A DNA stretch of 36,098 nucleotides, from assembly GCA_910577355.1 (NCBI GenBank), contig CAJTMY010000029.1:1-36098 (forward strand), read 5' to 3'. The notes under the pieces were generated by a model. That model ran no database searches. It was not told where the DNA came from and saw only the letters and a program-made list of their open reading frames with translations. Shown piece after piece: positions 1 to 5,879 of this stretch. Source of the stretch: an uncultured Muribaculaceae bacterium (GTDB lineage Bacteria > Bacteroidota > Bacteroidia > Bacteroidales > Muribaculaceae). The translations under genes were made by a program, and so were the position numbers. Positions within the stretch are counted from its first letter, which is position 1. Each line of letters begins with the position of its first letter.

Positions 1-66
1 TATGATAATCAGTTGACTCTCTTTTGATTATTTTTATCGAACTCACGTTATTTATTGCCGTAGGAG

Positions 67-172
67 GCTATAAAAGCACCGGCCATACAAACATTTTTTT
101 GTTTGTGTGGCCGGTTATTAGTTAGATGTATAAATTTCAGTGTTTAATACTCATCCTCGTTGAAAAGCACTA
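67..172 (-). repeat. duplicated module: DUF2795 gene tail plus terminator (left copy)
   Basis: Read on the minus strand, 172-147 encodes the residues VLFNEDEY followed by TAA, which matches the last residues (LFNEDEY, stop) of the intact DUF2795 gene at 4163-4384. Past the stop comes a hairpin built from the same GGCC-AACAAAC type arms and then the words cacc and ggctataaaa, in the same order as at 4082-4190. The coding homology ends abruptly near 172, so this is a truncated duplicate rather than a gene. Confidence 0.7.
79..114 (-). terminator. hairpin terminator of the truncated DUF2795 copy
   Basis: Arms CCGGCCATACAAAC (79-92) and GTTTGTGTGGCCGG (101-114) pair over 14 positions with a single non-Watson-Crick position and an 8-base T-rich loop. 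On the minus strand the stem is followed by GTGCTTTTAT, a short U-rich exit. It sits where the terminator lies after the intact DUF2795 gene. Confidence 0.6.
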
Positions 173-217
173 CTCACATTGAATATCAGTTAGTTATGTT
201 TCAATGTGTGACCATTG

Positions 218-284
218 GCAAAACAAACTACGCCATCTGAGACTATCTGAGGCGATTGGCGAGACATTTGGCCAAACAAACTAT
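218..284. repeat. partial third copy of the repeat module
   Basis: The segment resembles 4058-4115: GCAAAACAAACTACGCCATC then GACTAT, a divergent spacer, and GGCCAAACAAACT, against GCCAAACAAACCACGCCATT, GGCTAT and GGCCAAACAAACT. It contains only the terminator-side part of the module and lies about 45 bases from the gene-tail copy at 67-172. Confidence 0.55.
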
Positions 285-424
285 CAGAAATTTTGATATA
301 CTTCTTCCTTTGGAGGATTGAATCGTTATTCCGACAAGCAAAGGAGGAAGAACACTTAAATGGATAAGATAAGCGAGTCATAACGTACTTTACTACTTGG
401 AGCAATTTAAAGGATTGGACAATC

Positions 425-1387
425 TCATAAACGAGATAGAAGCTCTGTTCCAGTCATAACATCCATTTTAGAGAATGCGAAAAGCTTCTTGCCGAGGTCT
501 TTCAAAGAATGGCCGATGTGATAGACATCTTCGTCAATAATAAGAAAGCGGTCGTGGGCTTTGGTACAGTTATGCAGAGTTACTCCCGGATATTGGGCAT
601 TATGCCTCTCCACATCCTGACGAAGCTGACGGGAAATCTGACCGTCGTAAATATCAACCGTTACTCCGGGGAGACGTTTGGAGAGTTGAACGAGGACAGA
701 ATCGTCAATATAATTGTCAACAATCGCTATACGGGTCTTGGCCTGACGGATAAGTCGGGCGATGAACGCATAGGCATCGAAAATTTGACCGTTAAAGAAT
801 ATGCCTTGTTCAATCTCTTTAGGCTCGTTTAGCCGATCGAGAATGGCATCCACTTTCTCATCCGTTTTAAGCTGCTTCATTTCGATTCGCTCCATCCTCT
901 GAAAAATATGTGCGTTATTCATAAGGAAATTACGCATGGCGACAAAGGCATCAATAATACGGATACTGGTGCGGACAGCGGTGTCGCTTTTCAATACCGC
1001 TGAGAGCATGGCAACCCCTTGTTCCGTGAATGCGAACGGATTAACCGAAGAATGTTTCAGCATACCAAACCGGTCACAATTTGTGACCAGTTCCTCTTTC
1101 TCCTGATTTGTGAGCTGAAATCTAAAGTGTTCCGGGAAACGTTCAATGTTTCGCTTTACTGCTTGATTAAGGACTTTTGTTTCAACTTCATAAAGGTCTG
1201 CCAAATCCCTATCAAGCATTACATGCTTGTTTCTAAGGTAGAATATACGGTTTTCAATTGTTATTATAGACCGGTCACAATTTGCGACTGGTTCCAAGAG
1301 AGAACTATTATTCTTTGCTATCCCATTATTTTGACCATCCGATAAGGGTTCTAATCGAGAGGATTTACTGTCATGTTTGGATTCCAT
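425..1387 (-). CDS. ORF6N (KilA-N-like) domain protein with PLD-like C-terminus
   Basis: A 320-residue protein with an N-terminal ORF6N domain (about 40-155, including FTEQGVAML), typical of phage and mobile-island DNA-binding proteins. A short coiled linker (about 155-190) follows, then a C-terminal PLD-like domain (about 195-310) with one HxRxxxxD motif, HDRFLIID, near residue 278, where the usual HxK lysine is arginine. One such motif per chain suggests dimers if it is catalytic. I start at the ATG at 1387: the -7 box TAAATTTG (1398-1391) ends 3 bases before it, which rules out the TTG two codons further up. The gene stands alone. Two 25-base repeats inside it both encode PVANCDR/LVTNCDR-like words. 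The family is common in Bacteroides accessory regions; its exact role is not known to me. Confidence 0.9.
   Translation of the reverse strand: MESKHDSKSSRLEPLSDGQNNGIAKNNSSLLEPVANCDRSIITIENRIFYLRNKHVMLDRDLADLYEVETKVLNQAVKRNIERFPEHFRFQLTNQEKEELVTNCDRFGMLKHSSVNPFAFTEQGVAMLSAVLKSDTAVRTSIRIIDAFVAMRNFLMNNAHIFQRMERIEMKQLKTDEKVDAILDRLNEPKEIEQGIFFNGQIFDAYAFIARLIRQAKTRIAIVDNYIDDSVLVQLSKRLPGVTVDIYDGQISRQLRQDVERHNAQYPGVTLHNCTKAHDRFLIIDEDVYHIGHSLKDLGKKLFAFSKMDVMTGTELLSRL
1070..1094. repeat. 25-bp repeat with perfect palindrome, copy 1
   Basis: The core GGTCACAATTTGTGACC (1072-1088) is a perfect inverted repeat with 8-base arms around one T. It lies inside the ORF6N coding region and encodes LVTNCDR on the minus strand. 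A second, slightly decayed copy lies 201 bases away (67 codons), in the same reading frame. Confidence 0.75.
1271..1295. repeat. 25-bp repeat, copy 2 (imperfect palindrome)
   Basis: The sequence starts CCGGTCACAATTTG and continues CGACTGGTTCC. It differs from copy 1 at three positions, and those changes break the palindrome. It encodes PVANCDR in the poorly conserved N-terminal leader of the ORF6N protein. Confidence 0.7.
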
Positions 1388-1390
1388 ATG

Positions 1391-1398
1391 CAAATTTA
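1391..1398 (-). promoter_or_regulatory. -7 box of the ORF6N gene
   Basis: TAAATTTG on the minus strand matches the Bacteroidetes TAnnTTTG element. Only CAT separates it from the ATG at 1387, so transcription would begin at or almost at the start codon. No clear TTG lies 19-20 bases upstream. Confidence 0.55.
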
Positions 1399-1477
1399 CG
1401 ATTTTTTAGCTACATAAGCACTATGCAAGTACAGCTTTCAACCATTGGCAAGAGACCTGCGGTTGAAAGGTGCTTTT

Positions 1478-1783
1478 TCATAGAGATAGATTCCCAGTCC
1501 CGGCAAAGGCATTGTAGTGGAATCGTTTGAGAAAATTATCAACATCTTCTTGCGTGTACCAATACTTATCTCCTTCGCGTGAGTAGCCCAAATATCCGTT
1601 GTCCCGAAGTTTTTTCAGGTATTTGTCCTTTATATTCAGAAGAGACATTAGAGCCTTGTTATCGTAAACTCGAAACTTGTCATCATTGTCTCTAGATACA
1701 GTTGGGCTAATCTTTGTCTCCAATAGGCTGAGCATCTTGATTAAGAGATCCCGCTCATTTAGGGCTTGAGATTCAGACTCCAT
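1478..1783 (-). CDS. small helix-turn-helix protein (excisionase/MerR-like)
   Basis: A 101-residue protein. The N-terminal 35 residues are acidic and probably helical. Residues about 42-90 form a winged-HTH of the HTH_17/excisionase type, with a pattern of LMSLLNIKDKYLKKLRDNG followed by a wing containing YWYTQEDVDNFL. Such proteins are common in Bacteroidales mobile elements and genomic islands, where they act as excisionases or local regulators; no integrase is visible here. It lies 90 bases upstream of the ORF6N gene on the same strand but the two have separate promoters or at least a clear -7 box between them. A 20-base palindrome lies about 95 bases upstream of its ATG and may be its target. 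Confidence 0.85.
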   Translation of the reverse strand: MESESQALNERDLLIKMLSLLETKISPTVSRDNDDKFRVYDNKALMSLLNIKDKYLKKLRDNGYLGYSREGDKYWYTQEDVDNFLKRFHYNAFAGTGNLSL

Positions 1784-1875
1784 TATATTGATTATTTTTT
1801 GCGAAGGACTGAAATACCTTTGGTTCTCTGTCGGGACAAAGAGAGAATTGAAAGGCGCGATTTCCGGGTAGATGT

Positions 1876-1895
1876 GCAGTTCTGAACAGAACTGC
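1876..1895. promoter_or_regulatory. 20-base palindrome upstream of the HTH gene
   Basis: GCAGTTCTG (1876-1884) and CAGAACTGC (1887-1895) are perfect reverse complements separated by AA. The size and symmetry fit the operator of a dimeric HTH protein. Its position about 95 bases upstream of the small HTH gene makes that protein the first candidate to bind it; this is inference. Confidence 0.5.
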
Positions 1896-2396
1896 GATTC
1901 TTTGTCTTGGATATTTCATTTTTACGGTTTTAGTGGGTGAATTTGCCGTACATAGTACAGACTGCCCATATTCCGGACTACGGGTAGCCAATATCAATGT
2001 CTATGATGGCGGGGATTTTCAAAAGCTATCGCATGGGATAGATGCGATTTTGCTTTTGAACGTGTAACGATGGCGCTCGACAAAAGGATTGTTGATTGCC
2101 TATGATTTCTCAACTTTTCCACAAAGTTTCCCAACTTTGCCCAACCTTAAATTCCGGCCTAAACAAACAGCCATGTTCCGGTTGTTTCTATGTCGAATCC
2201 GATACGGTACGGACTTGATACCGGCAACCTATTTGGTTCGATTCACAAGTGGAATCTAACCAGATTCATCCCGATATTGGTCCGGGTAGCCGATGGAATC
2301 AAACCGATTCTTATCATCCGCCCTTACACCGCAAGGATTATTCCATTAAATTTTTAGGGTACAAAAATGTCATATCAATCCGCATAGTGGGCTGAT

Positions 2397-2438
2397 ACAG
2401 TGATTGCTATGCCTTTCAAGGCGGTAATCACCGACTGT
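2397..2438. other. compound stem-loop in the gene-poor region
   Basis: The outer arm ACAGTGATT (2397-2405) pairs with AATCAC and ACTGT (2426-2431, 2434-2438) with a CG bulge. The inner hairpin is GCCTT-TC-AAGGC (2411-2422). No U-tract follows, so it is not an obvious terminator. A structured RNA or a DNA-processing site is possible. Confidence 0.4.
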
Positions 2439-2545
2439 AATCCAAACCTTAATGTGTCTTAAAAAAACAGTGTACTACCCAAGGAATACCTTACCTGCCT
2501 CCGGGCGTATGGCGAACTTTGCAGCGTAACACTAAATCCGAAAAA

Positions 2546-2668
2546 ATGAAAATGGAAACAAAAACGCTCAAACGTCTCGCTGGGGCAATCCGGGAATACC
2601 GGGACAGAATGATTATGGCGGCCGAATGCCGCCTGATGTCTCACCTCTTCAAGAAGTATGGCCGATGA
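2546..2668 (+). CDS. possible small ORF, 40 aa, unknown
   Basis: A basic, helix-rich 40-residue frame starting MKMETKTLKRLAGAIREYRD. Codon choice is plausible and it ends in an ATGA overlap with the next plus-strand frame (2665-2943), which would give translational coupling. I recognise no family and see no clear promoter. The evidence is codon pattern and coupling only; the opposite strand of the next ORF competes with it. Confidence 0.3.
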   Translation: MKMETKTLKRLAGAIREYRDRMIMAAECRLMSHLFKKYGR

Positions 2669-2889
2669 GAACAGCGGAATGCAATATGTTCATGCAGGTA
2701 ATACTGGAATTGAGATCGGAGGCCCGGGGCATGAAGAACGGTCTTGACAGCAAGATAGACCAAGTGGCGAAAAGAGTCCCCGAGGCATTTCAGGGTTTCG
2801 TCATACTCGACCCGGATGAAGAACTGTGGACAGAGCAGCAGGTCCACCAGCTTTGGATTTTGTTTGTTCTTGTTTTTAACTTTCGCCAT
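2641..2889 (-). CDS. possible small ORF, 82 aa, unknown
   Basis: Starts MAKVKNKNKQNPKLVDLLLC. Codon usage looks natural, and a good -7 box TATCTTTG lies on the minus strand at 2922-2915, 25 bases before the ATG at 2889. I know no family for it. It lies opposite the plus-strand frame 2665-2943, so at most one of the two is likely to be real; the promoter favours this one. Confidence 0.35.
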   Translation of the reverse strand: MAKVKNKNKQNPKLVDLLLCPQFFIRVEYDETLKCLGDSFRHLVYLAVKTVLHAPGLRSQFQYYLHEHIAFRCSHRPYFLKR

Positions 2890-2943
2890 AGTCTTGCTAT
2901 TCTTGTTTTGGGCGCAAAGATAGCGCGGTTTGGTAATCGTTGA
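2665..2943 (+). CDS. alternative plus-strand ORF, 92 aa, unknown
   Basis: Begins in the ATGA that ends the 40-residue frame. The first 60 residues look like an ordinary soluble helical protein (GLDSKIDQVAKRVPEAF, then LDPDEELWTEQQ). The last 30 turn hydrophobic exactly where the opposite-strand gene would begin, which suggests run-on into non-coding sequence. It is kept as an alternative to the 2641-2889 minus-strand ORF. Confidence 0.25.
   Translation: MRTAECNMFMQVILELRSEARGMKNGLDSKIDQVAKRVPEAFQGFVILDPDEELWTEQQVHQLWILFVLVFNFRHSLAILVLGAKIARFGNR
2915..2922 (-). promoter_or_regulatory. -7 box upstream of the 82-aa minus ORF
   Basis: TATCTTTG matches TAnnTTTG. A TTT rather than TTG lies about 20 bases upstream, so the promoter is good at -7 and weak at -33. 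Confidence 0.4.
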
Positions 2944-3164
2944 AAATCGCCCTCAACACATATTAACAACTAAATCGTACAAATTGTGTACTGAATAAGA
3001 AAAAAGTCGCAAATAACCGCATATCATCAGCAGTTCAAAAAATATAATCCCCTCAAAATCAGACCATGAAAATTGGGGATAAATTACTAATTTTCTATCC
3101 CAAGTTTACGGTATTTTTGTGACACCAGCAAATGTTATCGGACTATTTTCGCCAGCGAAACGAT

Positions 3165-3806
3165 TTACGGGAAGATTTGCTTATATGCCGCTGATAATTC
3201 CGTTAGTTCTTCTGCACGATGCAAACTTATGTAAGGACTTCTATTCTTAAGGAATCTCAATACCAAAGTTTCCGGATAAAAGAGTTCATCAACTATGGAG
3301 TCAAATACTTTGCCATTTTCTATAGCATTATCTATGATTTTTTGGCGGGCATCAAGGAATTCCCTTTCCTCAGGAATCTTACGTTCAAGTTCATAGGCAA
3401 TATCTATATCTCCATAGTCATTGGCATCAGGATTAAGATAGCTGCCAAAAAGAAATAATCCACGTATTCGATAGATATAGAAATCATTTTCGTTGACCTC
3501 CTTTGCTCGTTCCAATAAATCTTTAAATACTTGTTCGGCTTTACTCCTATTCATGCGACTAATGAATTTAGTCAGAGCCAAGGCATTTCCTTTAACAGAT
3601 ACTTCATAATCATCCTTGTTCTTATATTCAATAAAGCCCAATTTTAATAGTTCGTTCACAAGTATGTCTCCATTCTCCTCTGACAGATTGAAATATTCAG
3701 ATATAACTTGAAGCGAAAACGACCACGGTGTTCGGTATCGCCTCAAAAAATCCCTGATTTTAATTATTGGAATTCTGCATATTTTAGTTTTTTTATCAAT
3801 ATTCAT
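3165..3806 (-). CDS. winged-HTH nucleotidyltransferase-fold protein
   Basis: A 213-residue protein. Residues 10-75 look like a winged helix (SLQVISEYFNLSEENG, recognition helix, YEVSVKG wing). Residues 112-200 carry a minimal nucleotidyltransferase signature: LFLFGS at 117-122 and DIDIA with the metal-binding DxD at 133-135. The N-terminal helices and GS-x10-DxD spacing fit the pol-beta-like MNT class used in toxin-antitoxin and abortive-infection systems, but no HEPN or AbiE partner gene adjoins it. It is an isolated gene at the right side of the islet, with AT-rich flanks. The substrate is unknown; it may modify a tRNA, protein or nucleotide. Confidence 0.8.
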   Translation of the reverse strand: MNIDKKTKICRIPIIKIRDFLRRYRTPWSFSLQVISEYFNLSEENGDILVNELLKLGFIEYKNKDDYEVSVKGNALALTKFISRMNRSKAEQVFKDLLERAKEVNENDFYIYRIRGLFLFGSYLNPDANDYGDIDIAYELERKIPEEREFLDARQKIIDNAIENGKVFDSIVDELFYPETLVLRFLKNRSPYISLHRAEELTELSAAYKQIFP

Positions 3807-4162
3807 TGTCTCGTATTTTTTACTCGTTTAATTGAACTGTTGCTGTTTCAAATGTTCCACTAATCTTTCCATTATGAAAACAAAATATTTCAAGATAAGG
3901 TTAGTTGTGGCAGATTTCATCACCAAAATATCTCAATGATATATTGTGTCATTTATACCTGAAGATTTGTTTGTATTTGTCGATATTCCCTCAATTGGCA
4001 AACAAGCATGAATTATATACAAACAAATCCGGTTTTTCCTCCAAAATTTCGGATTTTAGCCAAACAAACCACGCCATTTAGGGCTATAAAACACCAATGG
4101 CCAAACAAACTCTTTCGTTGTTTAGCCATTGATTATCAGGTATTTAATGGTGATTTTATGTC
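3807..4162. other. 356-base intergenic stretch with repeat module (right copy)
   Basis: No gene is seen. Positions 4058-4162 are the terminator-side part of the DUF2795 module repeated at 67-172 and 218-284. Further AACAAAC/GTTTGT words occur near 3970-4025. The rest (3807-3960) shows nothing I can interpret. Confidence 0.6.
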
Positions 4163-4190
4163 TCAATATTCGTCTTCGTTGAAGAGAAAA
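4058..4190 (-). repeat. right copy of the DUF2795-tail/terminator module
   Basis: This is the intact version of the module: the end of the DUF2795 gene (LFNEDEY, stop), the hairpin at 4096-4130, then the ggctataaaa and acgccat words. Truncated copies lie at 67-172 and 218-284, on the other side of the islet and in the same orientation. Confidence 0.65.
4096..4130 (-). terminator. terminator of the DUF2795 gene
   Basis: Arms AATGGCCAAACAA (4096-4108) and TTGTTTAGCCATT (4118-4130) pair over 13 positions, with one position that is G-U on the minus-strand RNA. On that strand the stem is followed by GGTGTTTTATAG, a weak U-rich exit. Confidence 0.6.
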
Positions 4191-4384
4191 TCTTCTTTCG
4201 AGGGGTAGTCGGGCCAGATGTCTTCGATGGATTCGTAGGTGTCGCCTTCGTCTTCGATTTCCTGAAGGTTCTCGATTACCTCGAGGGGGGCGCCTGAGCG
4301 CATGGCGTAGTCGATGAGTTCTTCTTTGGTGGCAGGCCAGGGGGCGTCTTCAAGTTTGGATGCGAGTTCGAGTGTCCAGTACAT
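4163..4384 (-). CDS. DUF2795 family small acidic protein
   Basis: A 73-residue, strongly acidic protein. The first two thirds (LEDAPWPATKEELIDYA, then RSGAPLEVIENLQ) match the DUF2795 pattern that I know from Bacteroidetes; the C-terminus (DIWPDYPSKEDF) is conserved-looking. Its function is unknown. The promoter is excellent: TTG (minus, 4476-4474), a 19-base spacer and TACCTTTG (4454-4447). It is divergent from the CobW gene. Its 3' end and terminator are duplicated about 4 kb away at 67-172. Confidence 0.85.
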   Translation of the reverse strand: MYWTLELASKLEDAPWPATKEELIDYAMRSGAPLEVIENLQEIEDEGDTYESIEDIWPDYPSKEDFLFNEDEY

Positions 4385-4446
4385 TTCTTTATTCGGTTTA
4401 GAGGATTGAATTCAATAATGTAGGTGTGCTTTGCTGAAAAGCGCCG

Positions 4447-4476
4447 CAAAGGTAGTAATTTTTATATAAGTAACAA
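4447..4476 (-). promoter_or_regulatory. promoter of the DUF2795 gene
   Basis: TTG, 19 bases, TACCTTTG on the minus strand matches the Bacteroidetes sigma-factor pattern at both elements. The 5' leader would be about 55-60 bases. Confidence 0.7.
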
Positions 4477-4513
4477 TAGTTTTATAAAAAAATTGTGCGC
4501 GAGTGATATTATT

Positions 4514-4544
4514 TTGGCGGTGATAGGAATTCTGTGTAAATTTG
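4514..4544 (+). promoter_or_regulatory. promoter of the CobW-type gene
   Basis: TTG (4514-4516), a 20-base spacer and TAAATTTG (4537-4544). Because this box overlaps the in-frame TTG at 4542, translation should begin at the ATG at 4566. Confidence 0.7.
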
Positions 4545-4565
4545 CATGTTATAATTCATACTGAT

Positions 4566-5825
4566 ATGACTGCAAAACGCACACCGGTGCTGCTGCTTAC
4601 GGGTTATCTCGGCAGCGGCAAGACTACTTTGCTCAACCGTATACTCAATAATCGCCGTAATATAAAGTTTGCGGTGATAGTCAACGATATAGGAGAAGTC
4701 AACATCGACGCCGACCTTATTCAGAAGGGTGGGGTGGTAGGCGGCGATGGGCAGGACGACCTCGTGGCTCTGCAGAACGGCTGCATATGCTGCACGCTGA
4801 AGATGGATCTTGTGAAGCAGCTATGTGAGATTGTCGACTCGGGCAAGTTCGACTATATTGTCATTGAGGCGAGCGGAATATGTGAGCCGGAGCCTATCGC
4901 GCAGACTATCTGCACTATCCCGCGCATGCTTGGGAGCACGAATGTTCCGCTGCCTGAATTGGACTGCATTGTTACCGTCGTGGATGCACTGCGCATGCAG
5001 AGCGAATTCGGTTCGGGCGAGAGCCTGCGCCGTGCCGGCCTTGACGACGAGGATATCGAGAATCTGATAATACAGCAGATAGAATTCTGTAACATAATAC
5101 TGCTCAACAAGATATCAGAGGTGACTGCCTATGATGCAGGACGCATCCGCGCCGTGATCCGTGCTATACAGCCCAAGGCTCGCATCATCGACTGTGACTA
5201 TGCCGATGTCGACCTTGACAGGTTGTTGAATACCGGATTGTTCGACTTTGAGGATGTGGCCACCTCGGCGGCTTGGGTGCGTGAGATAGGGCGCCCTGTC
5301 ACCGACGAGGAGGAGCACGAGGCACGTCATCACCACCATGATGAGGAGCACGGGCACCATCATCATGACCATGACGAACACGACCACAGTGATTGCGACC
5401 ACGAGCACGGACACTGTCACCACCACCATCATCACCACGACGATGAGGGCGAGGCCGAGGAGTATGGCATACAGACATTTGTGTATTATCGCCGCGCGGC
5501 GTTCGATCTCAACAAGTTCGACTATCTTGCCGCCAACTGGCCTTCGACGATAATCCGCACCAAGGGTGTGGTCTATTTCGACCAAAGCCCCGATATGTCT
5601 TATCTGTTCGAGCAGGCAGGCGTGCAGAAGAATCTGCGTGAATCGGGCTATTGGTTTGCCACCGCCCCCAAGGAGGAGATAGAGTCGATGCTGAGCCGCG
5701 ATGCCGCTTTGCGGCGCGACTGGGATCCGGAGCTTGGCGACCGTATGATAAAGCTTGTGATAATCGGTCGCAATATGGATCGTGAGGCGATTGTCGCGAA
5801 GCTCGACTCGTGCCTCGTAAAATAA
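4566..5825 (+). CDS. CobW/COG0523 GTPase metallochaperone
   Basis: A 419-residue G3E-family P-loop GTPase that delivers a metal ion to a client protein. Walker A is GYLGSGKT at 13-20, the COG0523 metal motif is CICC at 73-76, and an NK-type base-recognition motif (LLNKI) is present. A region of about 50 residues near 245-300 is almost entirely His, Asp and Glu with two Cys, which would bind several zinc, nickel or cobalt ions; the C-terminal CobW_C domain follows. The ATG at 4566 is preferred over the TTG 24 bases upstream, which lies in the promoter. The gene has its own promoter and stands alone. Most COG0523 members linked to such His loops serve zinc homeostasis; a nickel role is possible because a urease module lies about 10 kb away, but they are not linked in an operon. 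Confidence 0.9.
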   Translation: MTAKRTPVLLLTGYLGSGKTTLLNRILNNRRNIKFAVIVNDIGEVNIDADLIQKGGVVGGDGQDDLVALQNGCICCTLKMDLVKQLCEIVDSGKFDYIVIEASGICEPEPIAQTICTIPRMLGSTNVPLPELDCIVTVVDALRMQSEFGSGESLRRAGLDDEDIENLIIQQIEFCNIILLNKISEVTAYDAGRIRAVIRAIQPKARIIDCDYADVDLDRLLNTGLFDFEDVATSAAWVREIGRPVTDEEEHEARHHHHDEEHGHHHHDHDEHDHSDCDHEHGHCHHHHHHHDDEGEAEEYGIQTFVYYRRAAFDLNKFDYLAANWPSTIIRTKGVVYFDQSPDMSYLFEQAGVQKNLRESGYWFATAPKEEIESMLSRDAALRRDWDPELGDRMIKLVIIGRNMDREAIVAKLDSCLVK

Positions 5826-5844
5826 GCGGAAGTCATCGGCCTGC

Positions 5845-5875
5845 TTGAAGATACGGAATTTTTTCCGTACCTTTG
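5845..5875 (+). promoter_or_regulatory. promoter of rnz with embedded inverted repeat
   Basis: TTG (5845-5847), 20 bases and TACCTTTG (5868-5875) form a near-ideal promoter whose -7 box ends 4 bases before the ATG. The spacer contains ACGGAA-TTTT-TTCCGT (5853-5868), which could be an operator or a small terminator for the upstream gene. Confidence 0.65.
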
Positions 5876-5879
5876 CATT

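Larger units (their letters stand above)
1..424. other. gene-poor islet edge with repeat modules
   Basis: I see no convincing gene here. The stretch holds a strong hairpin (79-114), a remnant of a DUF2795 gene tail (about 147-172, minus strand) and a partial second copy of the terminator-side repeat (218-284). A 71-codon minus-strand frame at 190-405 has no recognisable family, runs through the repeat and has biased, low-complexity composition, so I treat it as chance. Confidence 0.6.
1784..2545. other. 762-base gap without a supportable gene
   Basis: No frame here is convincing. It contains a 20-base palindrome (1876-1895), an imperfect inverted repeat GGTTCGATTC/GAATCTAACC (2235-2244, 2252-2261), one more GGCC-TAAACAAAC word near 2157, and a compound stem-loop at 2397-2438. 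The density of dyads suggests a regulatory or DNA-processing region rather than decayed coding sequence. Confidence 0.6.

Noticed and set aside
1773..1997. 74-codon minus-strand frame upstream of the HTH gene
   Set aside because: It overlaps the HTH start, crosses the palindrome and shows no coherent protein pattern.
2225..2270. tRNA-like T-arm word GGTTCGATTC
   Set aside because: The flanks do not pair as a T-stem and no anticodon or acceptor arm can be built around it.
1..4160. Integrase, relaxase or transposase genes in the islet
   Set aside because: No frame carries a tyrosine recombinase, relaxase or DDE signature; only small DNA-binding proteins are present, so I do not call a mobile element.
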